From Hypericum androsaemum (lineage: Eukaryota; Streptophyta; Magnoliopsida; Malpighiales; Hypericaceae), in assembly GCA_963995505.1 (NCBI GenBank), contig OZ023190.1:10472162-10536161 (forward strand): DNA of 64,000 nucleotides. The letters run 5' to 3'. The notes under the pieces were generated by a model that was not told where the DNA came from, did not search any database, and worked only from the letters and a program-made list of their open reading frames with translations. The position numbers were made by a program, and so were the translations under genes. This document shows positions 44,422 through 55,289 of this stretch, piece after piece (position 1 is the stretch's first letter; each line of letters starts with the position of its first letter).

Positions 44422-47272
44422 TTACTGTCTGTATCTCCCAAGTCCATCCCTCTGGTCCTGGTGGTATTCTCTTCGTTCATTTCTCCCGAGTCTATCCCTC
44501 AGATCTCGAGAAGGTTCTTGGCGCCCATGCCCCCCGAGTTTCTCTCTTAGGTCTCGGGCAGGTTCTTGACATTCATGCCCCCCGAGTTTCTCTCTCAGGT
44601 CTCGGGCAGGTTCTTGACGTTCATGCCCCCCGAGTTTCTCCCTCAGATCATGAGAAGGTTCTCGGCATCCATGTCCTCCGAGTATCTCTCTCAGGTCTCG
44701 GGAAGGTTCTAGGCGTCGATGTCCCCCGAGCTTCTCCCTTAGGTCATTGAGGGGTGACCGTCGGGCATGTTTAGGATCTTCCTCCTCATTATGGTACCTT
44801 GCCATACTCAACATATTGATGGATACGGCAAAGGGTGCCGAGGGTTGTTCTTTGGGGAACCTCAGCCGCCCATCCTTGATCGCTTGTTGCACTTGGTTGC
44901 AGAACACCACACAATTGGCCGTGTTGTGTGACTTGCTCGCATGCCACTTGCAGTACTTCATCCCCTTCAGCTCCTTTTCATCGGGGATCTTGTGTCCGGG
45001 TGGTAACACGATCTGGCCGTTCTTGAGGAGATTATCAAAAATCTCATTGGCCTTTGTGACATCGAACGAGTACTCTCGGCCGACCTCGTGAAAGCCTTTG
45101 CTCTGTTGAGGCGAGTTCTCGGGACGGGTGAACTCGTTGGGACCGTCATCGTCTTGTGGACCAAACTTTCGCACTCATATGGTTTGCCCTTCTTGAACTC
45201 GGCCACCATCTCCTCCATAGTCTGTCCTTCTTCGAGACCCCATTCATCACTAAATTGGTCAATCTCAAGCGTAGGGTCATAGCGATGGTAGGTACCTTTT
45301 GAAGAAGAAGCCCTTCTATCCTTCTCGTAAATCAACTGCTGTGCCATGGCGGCCTTTTGCGCCAACTCGAATATGTCCCGGAACCTCATGACTCTGAGTT
45401 TCCTTCGAAGGCTGAAGGTGAGCCCTTGTATGGCCAGAGCAACTAGATCGGACTCTGACAAGTTGGTTGGACATTTGTTTTTTGCCTTCCGAAAGTGTAT
45501 TATGAACTTCTCCATAGACTCACCTTCGAGTTGTTGCATATGTGCAAAATTTGATATGGTTATTGTTGGCTCAGCTCTGTAGAACTGGTCATGAAATTTT
45601 TGTTCCATATCGGGCCAATCACGCACTGAACTCGGCGGTAGTCCAATATACCAAGCGAAGGCTATCTTGGTCAAAGTCATAGGGAATTGGCGTAGAAGCC
45701 ACCCCCCATGGGTTACAGTCTCCCCACATTGGATGACGAAGCGAGCAATGTGTTCCACCGTCGACTGGTTCTCTTCGCCTAAAAACTTGGTGAACTCCGG
45801 AACTCGATATCCCTGCGGAAAAGGGTGTTGATCAAGGTTCGCTGGGTAAGTCTTGACGAACCTAGGACGAGGGGCGTTCCTTGTCTCGACTCCCATATCT
45901 CTTAGTAACTCGGCCATGTACTCTCTGTGACGATCTCTCTCCATGTCATGCTGGACACCATGGTTGAATTCGACCGGCGGTTGCTTTTCGAGATATCGTC
46001 GCGGGCTCATGTCTTCGTGCTCCTCAGGTTGGGGCTGTCGTCAGTTTGGCCGGGCCTGTCCAGCACCAAAGGCTAGTTGGCGATTGACAGGTTGCGGCAT
46101 ATCTTCCTCGTCTAGCTCTACCCGTCCATGGCATCCGGCCTGAGGAGTTGGAATAGGGTTGTGGTGTACCACCTGGGGGGTTGCCACAGGGACGTGGTGT
46201 GCTGTCTGATAGGCCAAATTTTGATGTGCAACTTGAGGGACTGGTAAGGGATGTTGATACACTCCTTGAAGAGCCGGGTGGTGATACATGCTCTAAAAAG
46301 TCGGCATATAGTGATGCATGCCCGAAGGAGTCTGGTTGGGGTACACGACTTAAGGGATTGGCATATGATTAGGGCCCATCGGTCAACCAGAGGACCTATT
46401 CGAATGCCTCCTGAGCTCGGGTCAATTGGTATCCCAGGTGGGTACGATCGATCCTGAGTAGGGGCCGACTCGTGGTAACCCGAGTGATTAACTCCTTGCA
46501 TTCCCATAACCGGGGTTACAGGGTCTCCATTTTGAAAGTTGGAGCCGAACATTCCCGGTGCCACTTGGACAAAATTACCCTGGAGAAAGGCGAACCCCTG
46601 TTGCCCGCTTTGCTGGTGAACATGTATAGCTGATCCGGTACCTCAGCCCATCCCTTGGTATCGAACCTCCGCTGACCTTGGCTCCGGATGTGCATGCTGG
46701 ATGTGTTCGTTGGCACGTGTACTATCTTTGTCACACATGTACTGAAACACACGTCCGATTGCTTCCCTCTGGTCCTTCATCGTCAGATCGAGGCGAGTTG
46801 TGAAGGATTCAAACTTCTCCTCCGTGAGGAAAGTTCGATCAACCGGCTCCTTGGAGGGTGCTAAGTTGGTGTAGTTCCTTCCGGTAGTCACCTGGATAAC
46901 GGGAAGGATTGGATCCTCGTGGGAGGTCTGATTGGATGGGCTCCTCCCGTTGCTTGTCTCAAAGTCAGACAGGGCCGGCTCGTTGTAAGGAGCCGTGTTG
47001 GATGTGTTCCCCTCAACTACATATTGAGAGGATGGTGGTGGAGCTCTGATGACGACGCCGTCGGACTGATTCCCCCCAGTGGGTGGCTGAAGAGGCGGTG
47101 GTGCATCCCTGATGACGACGCCTTTGGATTTATTCCTCCCAACAGTTGGTTGAGAGGTGAGTGATGCCGCCTCTTTGGACTTGGATTGCGAAGCAACGTT
47201 CTTTGTCATGCTGATTGAACAAGAATAGACCGCCTTCTCAGACGCCCTCCTTAGTCCCACCGAGCATGCCAA
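44422..47272 (-). pseudogene. Gypsy gag region, three frames
   Basis: The N-terminal frame (47272-46643) is Ser/Pro/Thr-rich with VDRTFLTEEKFESF and a coiled MKDQREAIGRVF. A proline/glutamine-rich stretch follows. The frame 46010-44967 is the conserved capsid-like domain (Retrotrans_gag): FTKFLGEENQSTVEHIARF, AFAWYIGLPPSSVRDW, FHDQFY, LEGESMEKFI, FRKAKNKC. A frameshift near 45.17 kb leads into the 45174-44422 frame with CKWHASKSHNTANC, a zinc-binding motif, and then a 16-residue repeat DLREKLGGH.RQEPxR in about six copies. Confidence 0.85.
44470..44770. repeat. 48-bp coding tandem repeat in gag
   Basis: 'ctcaggtctcgggcaggttcttgacgttcatgccccccgagtttctct' and variants repeat about six times, coding for the charged 16-residue motif at the gag C-terminus. 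Confidence 0.85.
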
Positions 47273-47277
47273 AAATA
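47258..47277 (-). other. Putative primer binding site of the gypsy element
   Basis: Immediately inside the 5' LTR the minus strand reads TATTTTTGGCATGCTCGGTG. The TTTGGCA-type sequence followed by CGGTGGGAC is common in Tat-type elements. I have not matched it to a particular tRNA. Confidence 0.45.
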
Positions 47278-48610
47278 TGTTGCGGGGATAAGTGAAAAAG
47301 TAACCCGAGACAGATCCGGAGTGGTCGTCCCAATGTCGGTCTAACTAAACTAGGCTAGGCTAAGCTATGAACTACGGGCTAAGGAAAGGAAAAGCAACAA
47401 TGATAAGTAAAAGTAAAGTAGTTGTGTGTTGTGTTGTTGGTTGATGCCCGTTCTCTTGCCCGAGCCCTTCTTCTATAGAGTGCCTTGACCTAACCTCCAC
47501 GCCTTCACAATAGGAAATCCTAAACCGCCTCCAAGACCTTCGGCTCCAAGTCTCAATCCCGAGAGATCCGCTTCAAATTATTTATTCCTAACGTGACGGG
47601 ATCCTCTCGCCTCAATATAAGCCGCCTTCCTTAAATGAGCAAATCCCATCCTCGGATAGAAAACTTTCAATACGTGACGACCAAGCGATCGCGGCCTAAA
47701 GAGGAACTTACCAAGTCTTGCCAAATATTGAGAATCTCGGCTCAAATTAGGAAAATATAGATCGTTTTGACCTTCTCGAACCTCCCATGCAAAATCTTGA
47801 CTCAAATCCGTCATCGCCCAAGACGGATATCTCGTCAGGCCCAAAGTGAATCTCAAAATGGGCTCAGGCTAAAGGCCTCCTCAACCAAAGTGGACCTATT
47901 CCCGAAATCACTTTCCCGCCTATGAAGGTCAAATGAGCTTCCCGTTCGGGTCTGAGTTGGCTTCTAACCTTCGGCTTCTTGCCTTAGGCTCCTCGCTTGT
48001 CTTCTTCCTTAGGCTTCCGGCCTTAAGTTTCTCGCCCGGCTTCTCACCTTAGGCTTCTCGCTCGGCCGTTCGCCGCTTGGCCTCTTGCTCGGCCTTTTGC
48101 CACTCGGCCTCTCGCTCGGCTTCTCACCATAGGCCTCTCGCTCGGCCTCTCGCCACTCGGCCTCTCGCTCGACCTTTTGCCACTCGGCCTCTCGCTCGGC
48201 TTCTCGCCGTAGGCCTCTCGCCACTCGACCTCTTGCCGTAGGCCTTTCACTCGGCTTCTCGCTTGATCTCGCCTATGTGGGCGAGAGGGGCCTCTCGCCC
48301 GGGCTCCCCGTGAGCACTCGGCTTCGCCTACGCGGGCGAGAGGGGCCTCTCGCCCGGGCTCCCCGTGAGCGCTCGCCTTCGCCTACGCGGGCGAGAGGGG
48401 CCTCTCGCCCGGGCTCCCCGTGAGCGCTCGGCTTTGCCTACGCGGGCGAGAAGGGCCTCTCGCCCGGGCTCCCCGTGAGCGCTCGTCTTCGCCTACGCGA
48501 GCGAGAGGGGCCTCTCGCCCGGGCTCCTCGTTCCGACGAGCTCGAGCCGATTCCCGCACATCCGGAGATAGACCGTCATCACTCCGGGACATTAATTTCG
48601 TGCTCCAACA
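47278..48610 (-). repeat. 5' LTR of the gypsy element (1333 bp)
   Basis: It pairs with 32827-34263. The box matching the TATATAA of the other LTR reads TATAGAA here (47471-47477). It contains five 55-bp hairpin units (about 48268-48530). Confidence 0.92.
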
Positions 48611-48615
48611 GTATT

Positions 48616-50106
48616 AATGAGAAGAGATGCAGGCTGCATGATCTTGCTCGTTTGTAGCAGCCCTAATTATTATTGATTAGGAAGATCGAAATTCTGTATT
48701 TTATTTGGCAGGTAAATTGGATCTATTAATAAATTAAAGACAGATGACACGTATGACTAGAGCATCAAATCACGTACCTGCATGTCGGCATCAATGAAAA
48801 CATGTGAATCACGGGAACCATAATAGAGGTAGGAAATTCGTTTTTTTTTTCTTCAAAAGATTGAGTTTTTTTTGTTGTTGAGAGAAATAGTGATTTATAG
48901 ATCATTCATTAAAATAGAAGGTTATACAGTACACAGACACAAGTACATAGGTAAATCAATACATCTAGAGATGAAAGTTAAAGAGAAATATTCCATACTG
49001 CTGAAAAGTAACGGTAACGGTAACGGTAACGATAATAATGGTCCATTTGGTCGTACAATCGACTACAAGAGTTTAGATAAGTTTCATAAAGGAGAGAAAG
49101 ATCGGAACTACAAATTGCTAACATAAATTGAACCACATCCTAAGTGCAGCTCAACTGGGATTTCCTTAATGGAGTGAGCCATGGTCGGACGAATCCTCCC
49201 CAGACAGAGCCAGCACCATGAAATCAAGAAAAATCAATTAAATCAAATAGATCAAAATACAGCCTAGCAAACAAGGTAGACCAAAGCCGAAGTTGTATAC
49301 ACCTAGACAAATAGGACTGTCCAATTAGACCAAACCAAAGCTCAATTAAGAATAGGCAAACAACGGGTTTTTGCCAAATATGCTGTTACTGTACAAGTTT
49401 ATTTACTAATATGGTGTTATTTTCGACATGGGACCAAAATCGAAAATATTTTTTGACCTAGGAACATTATTGCACTGTTGCAAATAGTAAAATCGTACTG
49501 TAGCATGAAAATGGAAAAAGGTGACGAAGATAATGCAAGTACACTGTAGCAACATTATTTTTGTTAACATAATGAAAAATCTAAAAAAATTTTTTGAAAA
49601 TAGGTCTTAGAATCTAAGACCCATTTTTCGAATTTTGTAGATTTTTTTATTATTTTAACAAAAATAATGGTGCTACAGTACGCATTTTTTCAAAAATAGA
49701 AGAAGAATTTAAGACCCATTTTGGAATTTTTTTTAGATTTTTTATTATTTTAACAAAAATAATGGTGCTATAGTACGAAAATTTTCAAAAATAGAAAAAT
49801 CTAAGACCCATTTTTGAGTTTTTTAGATTTTTCATTTTGTTAACAAAAATTTTCAAAAATGTTACAGTAAGAAGATTTTCAGTATTTGCTACAGTACGAA
49901 GATTTTTCAAAAATGCTACAGTACGAAGATTTTTTACTATTTGCTACAGTGCTTGGTCCCGGGTCGAAATTTATTTTCGATTTTGGTCCTAGGTCGAAAC
50001 AAAATTTCGACCTGCGCTCCCTTGGTCAAAAAAAATTTTCGACCTGAGAAAGGAACACCATTTTGGGGGATTTTTTAAACAGTAACACCATATTAGGCAA
50101 AAACCC
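48616..50106. repeat. Tandem segmental duplication, copy 2, right part
   Basis: It resumes exactly where the copy was cut at 32826: 'aatgagaagagatgcaggctgcatgatcttgctcg' matches about 30640 onward. It includes the (GGTAAC)n run at about 49008-49030 and the MULE at 49365-50106. Confidence 0.88.
49365..50106. mobile_element. MULE-type TIR element (742 bp), 9-bp duplication
   Basis: The ends GGGTTTTTGCC(A/T)AATATG and its complement ...CATATTAGGCAAAAACCC are inverted repeats. They are flanked by GCAAACAAC at 49356-49364 and 50107-50115. The interior consists of 'gctacagtacgaagatttt' and 'aaaaataatggtgctacagtacg' repeats with long inverted arms. No transposase is present. Confidence 0.88.
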
Positions 50107-50115
50107 GCAAACAAC

Positions 50116-50456
50116 AAGCTTATCTACCAAGTTGCTAATAACAGAAGCTAATAGATTTGCAAACAGAAGAACAACCTCTGTAGAAGCAACCAAAGTCGAG
50201 ATCAATACCTGTAGTTGCAAACAGAAGCCGCAGACAACAACAACGATGCTCATAACGACCGAACAAGAACAAGAACAACACACACTTATAGAAAATAGTG
50301 CAGCAATAATTAAAACATGAATCAGTGGGGTGGTCGGTAGAGACCAACCCCTCCGGTTGCTATGTAGGGCTGCCTCTGGGTGGCCCAAGTTTGAGCCAGG
50401 AACTCCCAAGGGAAAACCCAGCCTCACCCCGGGTCGTGGAGCGCCTAGGGACTCCC
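50116..50456. repeat. Repeat-derived sequence with ACCAACCCCTCCGG motif
   Basis: Contains 'gaccaacccctccgg' as at 7.68 and 8.12 kb, followed by 'gggctgcctctgggtggcccaagtttgagcc'. It continues after the LTR insertion at 52449 ('aaatgaaggccgtggacg'). It probably belongs to the same family as 7281-8450. Confidence 0.45.
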
Positions 50457-52443
50457 TGTTGGAAAATTATGGTATTTCAAAAGTTTATTGTATTTAATCA
50501 AAATAAATTCGTATAACGAACGTATTTAAAATCTTTTTTAATTTACCGTTACGTGAATTCATGTAAAGATTTTAAATAGTTTTAATGATTCTTTACTATA
50601 TAAGGTCATAGTTGGCATGAGACAAAGAGGAGATATGAGATAATTTCTACCTTGCCTTTCCTTGGTTATTTTCTAATATTGTCTATGTTAGTTTAGTCAC
50701 CCAAGTTTATATTGGAAAATTTTGTTTTATCCTGAAGAACCGACATCTTTGATGAATTGGTTCTTAAGGACAACATCTCTTACGCGACTCGGATTAATTT
50801 TTTGTTCTCTCCCACCAGATTATCCAACAATCTTAAGAACCAATTGTTGGAAATTTAGTTTACCCTATAATAATTTTAGTACCAGTGGTGGAGAGATCGT
50901 TTGTTGATCACATAGATCTGGTGGAAGTGGTGAAGCAAGTCGATGTAGTCATCTGTACCGGAGCCACAACAATTTTCATAACATCCTCGTATAAGTCGAT
51001 GCCTTCAAAGAAGCTGGAATTAATACATTCCAAGAATTTCACCAATGGTGAATGAGGAGGTAATTCTAGACCTTTTTCGTGACATAAGCACTACTTGTGT
51101 AGCAATTACACAAAGACCAGAGATATTTAATTCATTTGTCTCATTATTTTTATATATGAAGTGATTTATGAAGATATAGTCAGTATTCCTAAGAATGCGA
51201 TCATCAGGGATATTGTGAATTATATAGTATTTATATTATAATATAATATTTTCCAGCCAACTATTTTAATAACGAGATTGTAAATATTTGAGAATTGAGA
51301 TGTTCATTGTCATGAAAAATGACGGTTCTAAATTAAGAAAATTAATTTTGACCGTTAAGAATAATGTCATAAACATCAAGAAAGTAAATTGTAATTAATC
51401 ATGATGAATGGAATATTTTATGGTTATAAATTGAGGGCACATGTTATAATGTAGATTCAAATTTTATCTACTTCTATTATAATGTTGGATGCTTGATTAA
51501 ATATATATTTGGGCAAATTTAATGTTTGCTTTGTGATTGAGAAATTATTGACCCGAGATGAGGGAGTCCTTTGAGATGAGGAATTTAGGATGACAAGTTT
51601 CGACAAAGTGGTCGTCACTAGGTACACAATATCTTTACATACTATGATATTATAATTTGATGCGGAGATTGATTGAGAATTTGACTTGTATATCATCTTA
51701 TGCATCTAGAAGAAAATAAAGAATTAAGCCTTATTTTAAATCTAATAGATTGTATAATCTAGAGGTTACAAAAAAAATTAGTGGGAAGTAATGTCAAAAC
51801 CGTTTGATAACGGCCTAGGCCAATTTTTTATTTTTGGAGAGAGTCAATGTGACTATGTAATTAGACAAGGTGGAATCAAACGAAACCATAAATTTTTGGG
51901 TGTCTTCTGGTTGTCATTAAAACTGAGTTTTGTTTTTCCTATTTGTTTCTCATTGCGGAAACGAAAAGGGATCGATAGTATGGATACAGATTGTTTATTG
52001 TTTCGATTACTTGTCGTGGTGTTTGGGATTGTCAAAATAAATAAATAAATTATAATTAGTGGACATGATATTTTGGAGCGATGGAAATTGTATGCAATTA
52101 TACTCCATTTAAATAATAATAAATATGTGGCTTTAGATTGATTCAGTGCAACGTTTACTGAGGCATAAAAATTTGGATGGGATTGACTGTGACATAATTA
52201 GCAGAAATTAAATGGGGTTAATTACTGGCCACAAATAAATTGCATGATAACCTCCATGCCATGTGTAGACGTTATGAAAAAATATGTGTATGACATAAAA
52301 TGAAGGAAATTTAATGGTGGTTAATTAGTAGTCATGATAAATTGGATAACCTCCATTCGTAAAAAATTTAATTGCATTTATTCAAGAATAAGGATGCATT
52401 GGATATTTGGTTTTTTCGTTATCTCCCACCCGATTATCCAACA
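50457..52443. mobile_element. LTR-type insertion bounded by TGTTGG...CCAACA, duplication CTCCC
   Basis: Perfect 5-bp duplications CTCCC at 50452-50456 and 52444-52448 flank a 1987-bp segment with TG...CA ends. The terminal phrase 'ctcccacc(a/c)gattatccaaca' also occurs inside at about 50809-50829. It may be one long solo LTR, or a short element whose two LTRs are very diverged. No retrotransposon protein is encoded. The short frames within it are not convincing. Confidence 0.65.
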
Positions 52444-52448
52444 CTCCC

Positions 52449-54290
52449 AAATGAAGGCCGTGGACGAATTGGTGGCCTGGGTAAGCCTGGATCTGGGAAA
52501 ACGAAGAAAGAGGCGAAGCAAGCAGCTGTTTTGATCTGAGCCACCTAGTTGGAAGAGGAGTTAGCGGCGATGAGTTAGTGGGTCTCAGGTATATTTGGCT
52601 AGGTCGGAAATGTGTGGATCTGGAATGGGAAAATCAGTAAAATTCCTAAAATAAAAAGGGGGAAAAATTGCTCCAACCAAGAGAGGCGCTTCTACAGTAA
52701 CGAGGGGATATTTTCTTAGGACCTCTGCGTAAGTGTTCTTCACTGTATTTGTGTACTCACTTGGATAAATTAGTTCGAGTTTAAATTAGATTATAACTCT
52801 CCTATTAAGAAATAATATGTTTTTTGAAAGAAGTAAGAATTACGTGTTCATATAGCCCGTGATATATCAATTTATTTTTTGGTAGGGACCGGAGAATGTA
52901 ATTATATAATTTACTGACGACTCACATTCCATCTTCTTCGTAAAGTTGCTACCTACTAAAGAGATCTGCAAGCTAACCACTCAAAGAAAAAAAAGGAGAG
53001 AGAAAAATAGATGAATGTGGTGCCCAACCGAGCGGCTCCAACCAGATGTCAACGTTACCTTTTATTGTACGTGAATGATTGCCAAGAAAGTAACGACGAT
53101 GGAGATTATAATTAATTGGTTGTCCCAAGTTTAAGTCCGAGTAAATATATTGATTAACGGCTTGTATTAGGTGTCGAGGGTCCAGAGCACCAAACGAATA
53201 ACATAAATGGAATGTGGACGACGAGCGAATTTGTAATATCATAGATTATATTTTGTAATTTTAAAAAATTTGATATTATATAAATAATAGTGGTATTATG
53301 TTACAAGTTATGGTACATCATATCTCAAATAGTGATATACCGTGTTGTGAGCAGTGGTACTATGTAGTTAGTAATTGCTCTATATTTCGAATAGTAATAC
53401 CATATTTTTTGTCCATATGGTGGTGCCAAACTCTAGAGGTAGCACCCAATCCCGTCTCACTGATTAACGATATATTAAATCATAACATAATTGACATATT
53501 GTGATCAATGAAATTCGATAGATCTCGGGTAGGTAAGAGTATGGTGACCTTATATTTTTGTTTTATGAGTTGAACTCATTTCCAATCCTCCTCAACCATA
53601 AAATTTTTATTATGAGGCTTATACCCTTATCTTTATGATATGTAGGGTCTACCATATTTGATCATGAACATTTTACTTTTTGGTAACTGTTACGTATTTT
53701 TTTGAAAGGTAATACTTATTACATATAAATATAAAATAAATTTAAGACATTTTATCTATTATTCAATAATAAATATAACTTACATCAAATTTTGTAATTT
53801 AAGTTAAATGATATAAAGTTTTTAGTACAAATTCTAACTGCATCAAGAAATCATCAACAAAAAATAAAGAAAAATAAATTTCTATTATGTTATCTTTTAA
53901 TATGTCTTATGAGTTATTTTTTTATAAGTTGTCTTCAGAAGTATTTTTGTAAAAGTAATTTTTTACACCATTACTTACACTTTGTGAGGGTCAGAATTCT
54001 TTACCTCCTTCAAAATCTATTACATCTTGTGTCCTTTGGCTTAACCTACTATATATGGGAATATATAACTATTTGTTTTGTAATGATTTTTTTAATAAGT
54101 AGATTAATTTATTCATTACTGGGATATAATTGGAGATGGGTTTTACGCAAATCTGTGCTAGAAATGTGTGAAACTGAAGTGGTACCTCAATCTTTGAATC
54201 AAACCTACATTGCTTAATTCCAAAGATTAGTATTCCCGAGTATATATCACAATTCAAATATATTAGCTTGTGCAATTATGAATATACATG
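52449..54290. other. AT-rich intergenic DNA
   Basis: No gene recognised. 53270-53420 has phrases 'agtggtatta', 'tatggtacatcata' and 'gtggtactatg', similar to the small arrays at 590 and 28680. Confidence 0.4.
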
Positions 54291-54760
54291 TCGCGGGGAA
54301 AAGGTTACAAGAACGTCAAAAAGACCAAAAAGGAATCCAGAGTGGTTATCTCAACTTCGGCCTATCGAATAAGGAGAAAATTTGTTAAAGTTAGGCAGGA
54401 CCGGATTAGGTCCTGCAAAGGTATCTCCAGGCCCGTACTGGACTAAAATAAATGGGCGCAATAACGTAATCTTGTCCTAATTTAAGAAGGAGGAGAAATG
54501 CGCAAAAAAGGGAGAAAATGACGTGGACCGTTGTGGGAAGCTAAAATTACGGGATCTTCTTAATCACGATTAAAATCAAATTAAAAAACTCCAATTGGTG
54601 ATGACATCTACACAAAACCCTAAATTTAACATAAAAGGGGCGATTATAACTTGAAGAAAAATGGTGAATTTTGTCCCGAAAAAAATACACGAGCCGTCAA
54701 TAAACTTTATTAATTTGGATGTTCAATCTGCAGACCAAGAATATTTAACAGGTGAAGGTT
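54291..54760 (-). repeat. Possible diverged gypsy LTR fragment
   Basis: 'tgtcgcggggaaaagg...gaatccagagtggttatctcaacttcggcc' resembles the start of the gypsy LTR ('tgttgcggggataa...gatccggagtggtcgtcccaaggtcgg'). The rest is not clearly similar. It would be a related, older family. Confidence 0.4.
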
Positions 54761-54837
54761 AGTCGATCCACTCAATCCTTCTACGTCATCGAGCTTGAAA
54801 TCATTCATTTACTACCAAAATCACACCAAATGTAAAG

Positions 54838-55086
54838 ATGAATTCATTTTTGCTGCAGATCATGAGTAGCAAACGGATGAGATGGCATCTCCGAATCAGA
54901 ACTAAAACCCAGAAGTCTAAATCTCTGTCGGCCCTCGAGCTCAGTCGACGAATGCCTCCATCGGCCCTCCATCTCCGCCCACCGCGTTCCCCTTCCGCCT
55001 CTCTCTTTCCTCAATCTCGCCATCTCATATCCTCTTCCTCCTCCACCTCCACCGTGAGGTTGATTCGCGAGAGCTATTGTGGGTAG
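54838..55086 (+). other. Open frame with basic, serine-rich composition; uncertain
   Basis: An 82-residue frame rich in Arg, Ser and Pro (MRWHLRIRTK..., SSSSSTSTVRL), with a composition like an organelle transit peptide. It ends 'tgtgggtagtcg'. It may be a captured first exon or chance. No family is recognised, and the same region is open on the other strand. Confidence 0.2.
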
Positions 55087-55289
55087 TCGTTGACATTGTC
55101 CAAAATCCGCTATCAACAAAAACAAATAGCCTGCGACCAGAAATGTAGGTGGCCTCGAAGGGGTAGTAGAAGGGAGAGTGCCTCGGTTATGCACAAAATG
55201 TTGGTGCTTTGGGTTCAAACATGAACACCAAGTTTGGATTGTTGATTTCGTGATTTTGATTTTGATTGTTGTTGTATTTTTTGTGTTTA

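Larger units (their letters stand above)
32827..48610 (-). mobile_element. Complete Ty3/gypsy element, Tat-type, 15.8 kb
   Basis: The ends are TGTTGCGGGG...GCTCCAACA at both LTRs (32827-34263 and 47278-48610), with a perfect 5-bp duplication GTATT at 32822-32826 and 48611-48615. On the minus strand the order is 5' LTR, gag, protease, RT, RNase H, a second (archaeal-type) RNase H, integrase, then a long non-pol region carrying an opposite-strand gene, polypurine tract and 3' LTR. Two RNase H domains and an extra antisense gene before the 3' LTR are features of the plant Tat lineage. Frameshifts and stops in gag-pol make it non-autonomous now. Confidence 0.93.

Noticed and set aside
50340..50456. 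Possible tRNA-derived SINE head near 'gggctgcctctgggtggccc'
   Set aside because: No convincing A and B box pair at the right spacing on either strand.
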